Positions 32,165 through 40,798 of a stretch of DNA of 64,000 bases are shown here, piece after piece. Under the pieces are notes generated by a model, which saw nothing but the letters and a program-made list of their open reading frames with translations, was not told the DNA's origin and made no database searches. The DNA comes from JBHJHP01 sp042219825 (lineage in GTDB: Bacteria > Bacteroidota > Bacteroidia > Bacteroidales > UBA5342), in NCBI RefSeq assembly GCF_042219825.1, contig NZ_JBHJHQ010000008.1, positions 1-64,000 on the forward strand. Reading direction: 5' to 3'. Each line of letters starts with the position of its first letter. Position 1 is the stretch's first letter. The position numbers and the translations under genes are program-made.

Positions 32165-32284
32165 ATGAAAAAATTATTGGTTTTTGCTGCGGTTGTTCTG
32201 GTAATTGTACTTTCTTCCTGTAAAACTTCCGAAACTTGTCCAAAAGCATATAGCGAAATCTTACCATCAGAGTTAGCCGAATAA
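32165..32284 (+). CDS. 39-residue lipoprotein
   Basis: A small protein not covered by ordinary length cut-offs. It has a full lipoprotein signal (KKLLVFAAVVLVIVLSSC, with Cys at residue 19) followed by only 20 residues (KTSETCPKAYSEILPSELAE) carrying one more Cys. It has its own TAnnTTTG promoter element. Small lipoproteins of this shape are frequent and poorly studied in Bacteroidota. It lies upstream of gap, which has a separate promoter. The coding call rests on the convincing signal peptide and Shine-Dalgarno-poor, A-rich leader usual in the phylum. Confidence 0.65.
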   Translation: MKKLLVFAAVVLVIVLSSCKTSETCPKAYSEILPSELAE

Positions 32285-32332
32285 CTTCCTTTCATATTTT
32301 AACTCTTTTTTCATATTACAGTCTAACAAATA

Positions 32333-32364
32333 TTTGATATTATGGACTGTAAATTATAATTTTG
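32333..32364 (+). promoter_or_regulatory. gap promoter
   Basis: TTTG at 32333-32336 and TAATTTTG at 32357-32364 are separated by 20 bases, a good Bacteroidota promoter. It lies 38 bases before the gap start codon. Confidence 0.65.
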
Positions 32365-32402
32365 CGCCGGAAAAAAATACGAACTATATAAATTTTTAAG
32401 CA

Positions 32403-33401
32403 ATGATTAAAATTGGTATTAATGGATTCGGACGTATCGGTCGATTCGTTTTCCGTGTAGCTGTTGCTACAGAAGGTGTTGAAGTTGTAGGTATCAACGA
32501 CTTAATTGATGTTGACTACATGGCCTACATGTTAAAATACGACTCAACTCACGGCAGGTTTAAAGGCACTGTTGAAGTAGTAGATGGCAATCTTGTTGTT
32601 AACGGAAAAACAATTCGCGTAACTGCTGAACGTAATCCTGCAGATTTGAAGTGGGATGCAGTAGGTGCAGAATACGTGGTTGAATCAACCGGTCTTTTCC
32701 TTACTGATGAAAAAGCTCGTGCACACATCACTGCCGGTGCTAAAAGAGTTGTAATGTCTGCGCCTTCAAAAGATGCTACTCCGATGTTTGTAATGGGTGT
32801 TAACAATGACACTTATGCAGGTCAGGATATCGTTTCAAACGCTTCATGTACTACTAACTGTTTAGCTCCTATCGCTAAAGTTCTGAATGACAAATTCGGT
32901 ATCGTTGAAGGTCTTATGACAACAGTTCACGCTACTACTGCAACTCAGAAAACGGTTGACGGTCCTTCTATGAAAGACTGGAGAGGTGGACGTGGTGCTG
33001 GTCAGAACATTATTCCTTCTTCTACAGGTGCTGCTAAAGCTGTAGGCAAAGTAATTCCTCAGTTAAACGGTAAACTTACAGGTATGGCTTTCCGCGTTCC
33101 AACTCCGGACGTATCAGTTGTTGACTTAACCTGCCGTTTAGAAAAAGGTGCTACTTACGAAGAAATTTGTGCTGCAATGAAAGAATATTCTGAAGGTGCA
33201 ATGAAAGGCATCCTTGGTTATACTGAAGATGCAGTTGTATCTAACGACTTCGTAGGGGAATCCTGTACTTCTGTATTCGATGCAGGTGCCGGTATCAGCC
33301 TGAACGACAACTTCGTTAAAGTTGTATCATGGTATGACAATGAAATGGGATATTCTACAAAAGTTGTTGAGCTGATTCAGCACATGGCAACAGTAAAATA
33401 A
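32403..33401 (+). CDS. gap: glyceraldehyde-3-phosphate dehydrogenase, type I
   Basis: A 332-residue glycolytic enzyme. NAD-binding KIGINGFGRIGRFVFR is at the N-terminus, the catalytic Cys in SNASCTTNCLAP is at about residue 150, and the closing WYDNEMGYSTKVVEL is typical. It interconverts glyceraldehyde-3-phosphate and 1,3-bisphosphoglycerate. It has its own promoter and a strong terminator, so it is monocistronic. Codon use looks like that of a highly expressed gene (many GCT/GGT/GTT/AAA codons). Confidence 0.97.
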   Translation: MIKIGINGFGRIGRFVFRVAVATEGVEVVGINDLIDVDYMAYMLKYDSTHGRFKGTVEVVDGNLVVNGKTIRVTAERNPADLKWDAVGAEYVVESTGLFLTDEKARAHITAGAKRVVMSAPSKDATPMFVMGVNNDTYAGQDIVSNASCTTNCLAPIAKVLNDKFGIVEGLMTTVHATTATQKTVDGPSMKDWRGGRGAGQNIIPSSTGAAKAVGKVIPQLNGKLTGMAFRVPTPDVSVVDLTCRLEKGATYEEICAAMKEYSEGAMKGILGYTEDAVVSNDFVGESCTSVFDAGAGISLNDNFVKVVSWYDNEMGYSTKVVELIQHMATVK

Positions 33402-33422
33402 TTCCAGATTACAATATTAATT

Positions 33423-33455
33423 AAAAACCTGATCAACATTTGATCAGGTTTTTTT
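33423..33455 (+). terminator. gap terminator
   Basis: AAAACCTGATCA pairs with TGATCAGGTTTT around a short loop and runs into seven Ts. Confidence 0.85.
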
Positions 33456-33551
33456 GTATCTATTTGTTCCGGCATTAAACGCTTTTAAATTTGATTTGTT
33501 ATATCAGTTAGACCTGATAAAAGGAGGTCTTTTAACTAAAGTTTTTAATTT

Positions 33552-33559
33552 TACCTTTG
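33552..33559 (+). promoter_or_regulatory. -7 promoter element of acn
   Basis: TACCTTTG matches TAnnTTTG and lies 31 bases before the aconitase ATG. Confidence 0.5.
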
Positions 33560-33590
33560 CATTACTTACTTTAAAACAAAATTTTAAATT

Positions 33591-35855
33591 ATGGTTTTCG
33601 ATATTGATATGATCAGGAAAGTTTATGCTGGTTTTCCAGAAAAAATTGAGGCTGCAAGAAAAGTTGTTGGGAAACCTCTGACACTTGCTGAAAAAATACT
33701 TTATGCACACCTGTGGGATGGCAAAACAGATACAGCTTTTGTACGTGGAAAGTCTTATGTTGATTTTGCGCCGGACAGAGTCGCAATGCAGGATGCTACA
33801 GCACAGATGGCCTTACTTCAGTTTATGCAGGCTGGGAAAAAGAAAGCAGCAGTTCCTTCAACAGTTCATGCCGACCACCTTATTCAGGCAAGACTGGGAG
33901 CTGATAAGGATCTTCAGGAAGCATTAAACAAAAATAACGAAGTATTCAATTTTTTATCATCAGTATCAAATAAATATGGAATAGGTTTCTGGAAACCCGG
34001 AGCCGGAATCATCCATCAGGTTGTACTGGAAAATTATGCTTTCCCCGGTGGCATGATGATTGGAACTGATTCACACACTGTAAATGCAGGTGGTTTGGGA
34101 ATGGTTGCTATAGGTGTTGGAGGAGCCGATGCCGTTGATGTAATGGCAGGAATGGCATGGGAACTGAAATTTCCAAAACTTATCGGCGTAAAGCTGACAG
34201 GTAAACTCAACGGCTGGACTGCTCCGAAAGATATAATCTTAAAAGTTGCCGGAATTTTAACTGTTAAAGGCGGAACCGGGTGTATTGTTGAATACTTCGG
34301 TGAAGGTGCACAATCCTTATCATGTACAGGTAAAGGAACCATTTGTAATATGGGTGCTGAAATTGGTGCAACCACATCAACTTTCGGATATGATGATTCC
34401 ATGAGAAGATATCTGAAAGCTACAGGAAGAGAAGAAGTTGTTGAAATGGCAGATGAGGTAGCTGAACATTTGACCGGTGATCCTGAGGTTTACGCTAATC
34501 CGGACAAATACTTCGATGAACTTATAGAGATCAATCTTTCAGAACTTGAGCCTCACCTTAACGGACCCTTCACGCCGGATCGCGCAACTCCGGTTTCAAA
34601 AATGAAAGAGGTTGTAAAAGAGAACGACTGGCCACAAAAAATTGAATGGGGTTTGATTGGATCGTGTACCAACTCATCTTACGAAGACATCTCGCGTGCT
34701 GCATCTATAGCACAACAGGCAGTAGATAAAGGACTGGCCCCAAAAGCAGAATTTGGAATCAATCCGGGATCTGAACAAGTGAGATATACTGTTGAACGTG
34801 ATGGCTATATCGATATCTTTAAAAAGCTGGGCACAAAAATATTTACAAACGCCTGCGGTCCATGTATCGGACAATGGGCAAGAACAGGTGCCGAAGAAGG
34901 AAAGAAAAACTCTATAATACATTCTTTCAACAGAAATTTTTCTAAAAGAGCCGACGGAAACCCGAATACACATGCATTCGTTTCGTCGCCTGAAATTGTA
35001 GCTGCTGTTGCCATTGCAGGAGATCTCACATTTAATCCTATTACGGATTATCTGACTAATGACAAAGGTGAAAAGGTAAAATTTGATCCACCACACGGAT
35101 GGGAGCTTCCTCCAAAGGGATTTGACGTGGAAGATGCCGGCTATCAGGCTCCGGCTAAAGATGGTGGCGATATAGAAGTTGTTGTAAAACCGGATTCAGA
35201 ACGACTTCAACTTCTTACACCTTTTACCCCATGGGACGGAGAAAATCTTTCGGGGGCAAAACTATTAATCAAGGCTCAGGGGAAGTGTACAACAGATCAT
35301 ATTTCAATGGCAGGACCTTGGTTGCGCTATCGTGGTCACCTTGATAATATCTCGAACAATATGCTTATTGGTGCAGTAAATGCATTTAACGGTGAAACCA
35401 ACAAAGTAAAAAGTCAGCTTACCGGTGATTATGGAGAAGTGCCCGCAGTACAAAGACAATACAAAGAAAAGGGCATTCCTACAGTAGTCGTTGGTGATCA
35501 TAACTACGGTGAAGGTTCGTCCCGGGAACATGCTGCAATGGAGCCGCGTCACCTTGGCGTAAAGGTTGTATTGGTAAAGTCATTTGCGCGTATTCACGAA
35601 ACAAACCTGAAAAAACAGGGTATGCTTGGAATAACATTTGCAGATGAAGCGGACTATGACAAGATACAAGAAAATGATGTGTTCAACTTTATTGATTTAA
35701 AGGATTTTGCTCCGGACAAACCATTAACAGTTGAGGTAGTACACGATGATGGTTCAAAAGATGTGATCAAAACAAATCACACTTACAACGCACAACAGAT
35801 TTCATGGTTCAAGGCAGGATCTGCATTAAACCTGATTAAACAACAATCGAAATAA
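33591..35855 (+). CDS. acn: aconitate hydratase
   Basis: A 754-residue aconitase of the mitochondrial-like subfamily. Cluster ligands are the Cys in IGSCTNSSYED (about residue 357) and the pair in FTNACGPCIGQW (about 420-423). The HADHL-type and GTDSHTVNAGGLGM motifs lie near the N-terminus, and the swivel domain has VVGDHNYGEGSSREHAAM. It isomerises citrate and isocitrate through a [4Fe-4S] cluster in the TCA cycle. It is monocistronic between its promoter and a bidirectional terminator. Confidence 0.96.
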   Translation: MVFDIDMIRKVYAGFPEKIEAARKVVGKPLTLAEKILYAHLWDGKTDTAFVRGKSYVDFAPDRVAMQDATAQMALLQFMQAGKKKAAVPSTVHADHLIQARLGADKDLQEALNKNNEVFNFLSSVSNKYGIGFWKPGAGIIHQVVLENYAFPGGMMIGTDSHTVNAGGLGMVAIGVGGADAVDVMAGMAWELKFPKLIGVKLTGKLNGWTAPKDIILKVAGILTVKGGTGCIVEYFGEGAQSLSCTGKGTICNMGAEIGATTSTFGYDDSMRRYLKATGREEVVEMADEVAEHLTGDPEVYANPDKYFDELIEINLSELEPHLNGPFTPDRATPVSKMKEVVKENDWPQKIEWGLIGSCTNSSYEDISRAASIAQQAVDKGLAPKAEFGINPGSEQVRYTVERDGYIDIFKKLGTKIFTNACGPCIGQWARTGAEEGKKNSIIHSFNRNFSKRADGNPNTHAFVSSPEIVAAVAIAGDLTFNPITDYLTNDKGEKVKFDPPHGWELPPKGFDVEDAGYQAPAKDGGDIEVVVKPDSERLQLLTPFTPWDGENLSGAKLLIKAQGKCTTDHISMAGPWLRYRGHLDNISNNMLIGAVNAFNGETNKVKSQLTGDYGEVPAVQRQYKEKGIPTVVVGDHNYGEGSSREHAAMEPRHLGVKVVLVKSFARIHETNLKKQGMLGITFADEADYDKIQENDVFNFIDLKDFAPDKPLTVEVVHDDGSKDVIKTNHTYNAQQISWFKAGSALNLIKQQSK

Positions 35856-35873
35856 TCATTGCGCAATGCATAA

Positions 35874-35905
35874 AAAAAGGGTTTCGTATATACGAAACCC
35901 TTTTT
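35874..35905. terminator. bidirectional terminator between acn and ilvE
   Basis: A perfect stem, AAAAAGGGTTTCGTA with its complement TACGAAACCCTTTTT, serves the convergent acn (+) and ilvE (-) genes. Confidence 0.88.
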
Positions 35906-35925
35906 CTTTATCTTCTAAACATAGT

Positions 35926-36945
35926 TTAATCTATCACAGTCACCCAACCGTAATTATCAGGTTCCAGACCATTCTGAATATCTCTGAGTTTTTTATACAG
36001 TTTCTCTGAAACCGGACCTGGCTTGCCATCCTTTGAATACACAAAAGACTTATTTAAATCTGCATCGTCTATTCTTGCGATAGGACTGATTACTGCGGCC
36101 GTACCACACATACCAACTTCACTAAATGATTCCAGCTCTTCATATGGCACTCTTCTTCTAACAACTTCAAGTCCCATATCTTCAGCAATCACCATCAGAC
36201 TTTTATTGGTTATTGATGGTAAAATGGACTTCGATTCCGGGGTAATATACTGGTTGCTTTTTATTCCAAAGAAATTAGCCGGTCCGCATTCATCAATGTA
36301 TTTCTTTTCTTTTGAATCCAGATACAATACCGCGCTATAACCTTCGCTATGCGCCTTCACGCCAGATCGCATGCCTGCAGCATAATTCCCGCCAACCTTA
36401 AGATTACCAGTACCCTGAGGAGCTGCACGGTCAAATTCCCGCATAATAACCACAGGCGTAGGCTTGAAGCCCTCCTTAAAATATGGCCCTACCGGCGTTA
36501 CAAAAACCATGAATAAATATTCATTGGCCGGTTTTACACCAACCTGAGAACCCGTGCCAATCAATAACGGGCGTATATATAATGCTGCTCCCGAACCATA
36601 AGGAGGAACATAATCTCTGTTCAATTCGACAGCCTTAACCACAGCTTCCTGAAACAATTCTGAAGGAACTTTTTCCATCAGAATTCCATCGGCGGAGCTT
36701 TGCATCCTTTTTGCATTTTCATCCATCCGGAAAATACGAATTTTCCCATCCTCTCCCTTGAAGGCCTTCAACCCTTCAAATGCCTCCTGTCCATAGTGCA
36801 GACAAGTGGCCGCCATATGTAATTCTATTTTATCGGAATCGTGCACCTCCAGCTCTCCCCAGGCTCCGTCACGATAATAGCAGCGTACGTTATAATCGGT
36901 TTTAATATAACCGAAATTTAAATTCGACCAATCTAATTTTGCCAT
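35926..36945 (-). CDS. ilvE: branched-chain-amino-acid aminotransferase
   Basis: A 339-residue class IV PLP aminotransferase of the 340-residue BCAT II subgroup. Signatures are HYGQEAFEGLKAFKG at about residue 50-64, the PLP lysine in GNLKVGGNYAAGM (about 182), DECGPANFFGIK, and the closing GMCGTAAVISPI. It makes Leu, Ile and Val from their 2-oxoacids with glutamate, so it serves the same end products as the leu operon at 50773-56992. Single gene on the minus strand. Confidence 0.95.
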   Translation of the reverse strand: MAKLDWSNLNFGYIKTDYNVRCYYRDGAWGELEVHDSDKIELHMAATCLHYGQEAFEGLKAFKGEDGKIRIFRMDENAKRMQSSADGILMEKVPSELFQEAVVKAVELNRDYVPPYGSGAALYIRPLLIGTGSQVGVKPANEYLFMVFVTPVGPYFKEGFKPTPVVIMREFDRAAPQGTGNLKVGGNYAAGMRSGVKAHSEGYSAVLYLDSKEKKYIDECGPANFFGIKSNQYITPESKSILPSITNKSLMVIAEDMGLEVVRRRVPYEELESFSEVGMCGTAAVISPIARIDDADLNKSFVYSKDGKPGPVSEKLYKKLRDIQNGLEPDNYGWVTVID

Positions 36946-37092
36946 ACTTTTGGAAAAATAATTTGAGAAAGCGAATGTACTAATTTTAAGTGATAACTTT
37001 AATGAAATTTATCATAAATTGCACAAACGACACCTAAATGTGCAATTACAATAGTTTTAAGTCTAAATCCGTGTAAATAAACTTAAAAAGTA

Positions 37093-37100
37093 TATTTTTG
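37093..37100 (+). promoter_or_regulatory. -7 promoter element of the sppA operon
   Basis: TATTTTTG matches TAnnTTTG, 46 bases before the sppA start. Confidence 0.45.
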
Positions 37101-37146
37101 TTCTTAACAACTAATCAACCCCGATTTATAACCAAAATATGAAGTT

Positions 37147-38907
37147 ATGAAAGACTTTTTTAAATACGTATTAGCATCCTTTACGGCACTTTTCGTGTTC
37201 TCAATCATTGGTTTCTTCCTTACATTAATGGTAATTGGTGGCATTGCAGCAATGGGTGAAAAAGAGGTACAGGTGAAGCCAAACAGTGTACTTAACCTGA
37301 AGATTCAGGGCCAGATAGTAGAGCGAAAGATTGACAACCCTATCGAAGATCTGATTTATTCTGAACAGGATCAAATAAGGATGATGGGACTTAATGAAAT
37401 TCGTTCTTCCATTTATAAAGCCAAATTTGATCCGAATATCAAGGGTATATATCTGAATCCCGGTTTATTCTCCTGTGGAATCTCAACAGTAGATGAAATC
37501 AAGGATTATATTGAAGATTTTAAAACAACCGGCAAGTTTGTCATCGCCTATTCAGGTAATTATTCTCAGTTGGGATACTACCTGGCCGCTTCAGCAGATA
37601 AGGTTTATATGAATCCTCAGGGCATGCTTGAATTAAGAGGTTTATCTGCCAATTACACCTTTTTTAAGAAGGCTATGGATAAACTGGGAATTGAGGCTAA
37701 TATTTTCAAGGTAGGGAAATACAAATCAGCTATTGAACCATTTATAAATGACCAGATGAGCAAATACAGTAAAGAACAAAGCGAAGTGCTGGTGAATTCG
37801 CTTTGGGGAACACTGAAAGACAGACTGGCTAAAGACAGAAATATAACTGATAAGGTACTGGATGATTTTGCTCAGGAGGGAATGATGTTATCCAATCAGG
37901 AAATGACAGTATCATCAGGTTTGATAGATGATTTAAAGTACACCGACCAGATCGTTGCAGAATTAAATGACTCCTGTGGCAGAAAGGAAACGGCTGAGCC
38001 TAATTTCATTTCGTTACAGAAATACACAAAAGCAAATGTTAAAACTGACAAAGAATATTCAAGAAATAAGATCGCATTTATTTATGCTGCCGGAGGTATT
38101 GATGATGGTTCAAACGATGGTATAAAATCCGGCGAACTTGCCGCATCCATCAGAAAAGCCAGAACAGATTCAACCGTTAAAGCCATTGTTCTCAGGGTCA
38201 ATTCTCCCGGTGGCTCCGCATATGGTTCGGAACAAATCTGGCGTGAACTTGAGTTAGCAAAGGAAGGAAAACCGCTTATAGTTAGCATGGGAGATGTGGC
38301 TGCATCAGGTGGCTATTACATTTCATGCAATGCCCATACAATATTGGCACGTCCTTCAACCATTACCGGATCAATCGGTATTTTTGGCATGATCCCGAAT
38401 TTCAAGGGGCTGACTGACAAAATCGGGGTAACATTCGATGGGGTTAAGACCAATGAATATGCCGACCTGATGAGTGTTGTAAGGCCTATGACCCAAAGCG
38501 AAAAAAACATGCTACAGGCCTGGGTAGAAAGAGGCTATAATACTTTTCTTACCCGTTGTGCAAATGGCAGGAACAAAACGATAGAAGAAATAAACGAAAT
38601 TGGGCAGGGACGTGTGTGGAGTGGAGAAGATGCAAAAAATATTGACCTTATAGACAAGTTTGGCGGAGTGAATGATGCGATTAACCTGGCAGCCGAGATG
38701 GCCGGTCTGGAAAGTTATCGTTTGGTCGAACTTCCTGAACAAAAAGATTTTTTCCAGCAGTTGATAGAGGACCTTTCAACAGAAGTCAAGACCAGTATGC
38801 TTGAAATGCGGATGGGCGAAAATTACGAGATCTACAAAAAATTAATTCATTATAAAGGGCTTTCAGGTTTACAGGCCAGAATGCCATACGAATTGAACAT
38901 TCAATAA
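37147..38907 (+). CDS. sppA: signal peptide peptidase SppA (67K type)
   Basis: A 586-residue membrane-anchored protease with one N-terminal membrane helix (residues about 7-35) and two tandem S49 domains. The catalytic Lys lies in the first repeat (FKVGKYKSAIEPF, about 196), and the nucleophile Ser in the second (MGDVAASGGYYISCNAH, about 386). It degrades cleaved signal peptides in the membrane. It is the first gene of a + strand run with lpxK and PNP, 12 bases upstream of lpxK. Confidence 0.95.
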   Translation: MKDFFKYVLASFTALFVFSIIGFFLTLMVIGGIAAMGEKEVQVKPNSVLNLKIQGQIVERKIDNPIEDLIYSEQDQIRMMGLNEIRSSIYKAKFDPNIKGIYLNPGLFSCGISTVDEIKDYIEDFKTTGKFVIAYSGNYSQLGYYLAASADKVYMNPQGMLELRGLSANYTFFKKAMDKLGIEANIFKVGKYKSAIEPFINDQMSKYSKEQSEVLVNSLWGTLKDRLAKDRNITDKVLDDFAQEGMMLSNQEMTVSSGLIDDLKYTDQIVAELNDSCGRKETAEPNFISLQKYTKANVKTDKEYSRNKIAFIYAAGGIDDGSNDGIKSGELAASIRKARTDSTVKAIVLRVNSPGGSAYGSEQIWRELELAKEGKPLIVSMGDVAASGGYYISCNAHTILARPSTITGSIGIFGMIPNFKGLTDKIGVTFDGVKTNEYADLMSVVRPMTQSEKNMLQAWVERGYNTFLTRCANGRNKTIEEINEIGQGRVWSGEDAKNIDLIDKFGGVNDAINLAAEMAGLESYRLVELPEQKDFFQQLIEDLSTEVKTSMLEMRMGENYEIYKKLIHYKGLSGLQARMPYELNIQ

Positions 38908-38919
38908 GCAATCGGATTT

Positions 38920-40011
38920 ATGCCCGACAGGAAGAAACTTGCTATATTTCTCTGGCCGTTTTCTCTTTTGTACCAAATAATTGTTACATCACGTAACCTG
39001 TTATTTGATTGGGGAATCATAAAATCAGAGAAATTTGATATTCCTGTCATATCCATTGGAAATATTACAGTTGGAGGAACCGGAAAAACACCACATACCG
39101 AATACCTTATCCAGCTATTACAAAACAGATTCTGCCTGGCTGTTCTAAGCCGGGGATATAAGCGTCAAAGCAAGGGATTTGTATTGGGATCACGCAAATC
39201 CACAGTAAAGGATATTGGTGATGAACCCCTACAAATAAAACGTAAATTCCCAAAAATAACTGTGGCAGTAGATGCCAAACGCAAAGAAGGGATTCAGACT
39301 CTTTTAAACCTGGGAGAAGAAACAAAAAAACCGTACGATGTTATTTTACTGGACGATGCCTATCAGCACAGATATGTTGTTCCGGGTCTCTCTATATTAA
39401 TTATTGACTATAACAACCCGATTGACGAAGACAGAATTTTACCTGCGGGGAATCTACGCGAACCAGAAAAAGAGAAACACAGAGCGAACATTATCGTCGT
39501 TTCAAAATGTCCTGAAAATTTAAAACCAATTGATCTCAGGATCCTTAAAAAACGTTTTAAAACATCTTCACATCAAAGCCTGTATTTTACGGGTTTAAGG
39601 TACAGCGAGCCACAATCCGTTTTTAATCATACCAGGTTATTTGAAAGTATAAATGAAAATTCTACGGCATTAATAGTTACGGGAATTGCAAATCCTGATA
39701 TTTTTAAAAAACATATTGACGGCGTTGTCAAAAAGTCGGAGCTACTTGAGTTTCCGGATCATCACCAGTTTACCCAAAAGGACTTTGACACTATTTTAAA
39801 ACGTTTCAGAGAAATTGAAAATTCTGACAAGGTTATCGTAACAACTGAAAAAGATGCCATAAGACTGATTGAAATTGAACAAATTATACCGAAAGAAATT
39901 AAATCAATATTATATTATATTCCCGTCAGAGTTGAGTTACTTTATAACGGGAAAAAGGAATTTGATAAAACTATTTTAGATTATGTTAGCCAAAATAAAA
40001 GAAACCGCTGA
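38920..40011 (+). CDS. lpxK: tetraacyldisaccharide 4'-kinase
   Basis: A 363-residue inner-membrane-associated kinase of lipid A synthesis. After a hydrophobic N-terminus (LAIFLWPFSLLYQIIVTSRN), the Walker A loop is SIGNITVGGTGKTPHTEYL (about 48-66), with LSRGYKR and LDDAYQHR also typical. It phosphorylates the 4' position of the lipid A precursor, marking a Gram-negative outer membrane. It overlaps the downstream PNP gene by 29 bases. Confidence 0.94.
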   Translation: MPDRKKLAIFLWPFSLLYQIIVTSRNLLFDWGIIKSEKFDIPVISIGNITVGGTGKTPHTEYLIQLLQNRFCLAVLSRGYKRQSKGFVLGSRKSTVKDIGDEPLQIKRKFPKITVAVDAKRKEGIQTLLNLGEETKKPYDVILLDDAYQHRYVVPGLSILIIDYNNPIDEDRILPAGNLREPEKEKHRANIIVVSKCPENLKPIDLRILKKRFKTSSHQSLYFTGLRYSEPQSVFNHTRLFESINENSTALIVTGIANPDIFKKHIDGVVKKSELLEFPDHHQFTQKDFDTILKRFREIENSDKVIVTTEKDAIRLIEIEQIIPKEIKSILYYIPVRVELLYNGKKEFDKTILDYVSQNKRNR

Positions 40012-40792
40012 TTTCCTGAAAAAAGAAGAGTTTGTATCTGACGTTGCCATTATTCTGGGAACAGGATTGGGTGGTCTCGTGAATGAAATTAAAATTGAAA
40101 AAACCATTCCTTACGATAAAATTCCGAATTTTCCGGTATCAACTGTTGAGGGACATGAGGGAAGACTTATTAAAGGAAAAATCAATGATAAAACCGTGTT
40201 GGCCATGCAGGGTCGCTTTCATTATTATGAAGGATATGACATGAAAGAAGTGACTTTCCCGGTGCGTGTTTTTAAATTTATTGGAGTAAAAACCCTGATG
40301 GTTTCCAATGCATCCGGTGGTTTAAATCCCGATTTCAAAGTCGGTGATATTATGGTTTTAAACGATCATATCAACCATTTCCCCGAACATCCGCTGAGAG
40401 GAAGAAACTATAATGAACTCGGCCCCAGATTCCCGGATATGAGCCAGGTATATGATCCTGAACTTATTAATACAGCTTTTGATATTGCGAGTAAAAATAA
40501 TATCCAGTTAAAAAAGGGTGTATATGTGGGAACCTCCGGTCCAACTTTTGAGACACCATCGGAATACATGTATTTCAGAAAAATGGGAGCTGATGCTGTG
40601 GGCATGTCCACTGTTCCGGAAATTATTGTAGCGCACCATATGAGTCTGCGCTGTTTCGCCATTTCTATCATAACAGACAGTGGTGTTCCCGGGGAAATTG
40701 TAGAAGTTTCGCACGAAGAGGTACAACATGTTGCCGCAGCGGCAGAACCAAAAATGACTCAGATAATTAAAGGTTTGGTAGATTCACTTTAA
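39983..40792 (+). CDS. purine-nucleoside phosphorylase (trimeric PNP)
   Basis: A 269-residue enzyme of the trimeric PNP/MTAP family. GTGLGGLVNEI is at about residue 27, VEGHEGRLIKG at about 55, VSNASGGLNPDFKVGDIMVLNDHINH at about 111, and SGPTFETPSEYMYFRKMGADAVGMSTVPE at about 188-216. It cleaves inosine/guanosine with phosphate in purine salvage. It starts 29 bases inside the lpxK reading frame, which suggests translational coupling. It ends 6 bases before the convergent cca gene. Confidence 0.93.
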   Translation: MLAKIKETADFLKKEEFVSDVAIILGTGLGGLVNEIKIEKTIPYDKIPNFPVSTVEGHEGRLIKGKINDKTVLAMQGRFHYYEGYDMKEVTFPVRVFKFIGVKTLMVSNASGGLNPDFKVGDIMVLNDHINHFPEHPLRGRNYNELGPRFPDMSQVYDPELINTAFDIASKNNIQLKKGVYVGTSGPTFETPSEYMYFRKMGADAVGMSTVPEIIVAHHMSLRCFAISIITDSGVPGEIVEVSHEEVQHVAAAAEPKMTQIIKGLVDSL

Positions 40793-40798
40793 CAATCC

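Noticed and set aside
34034..35096. Long minus-strand ORFs inside acn
   Set aside because: Shadow frames of a highly conserved aconitase coding sequence.
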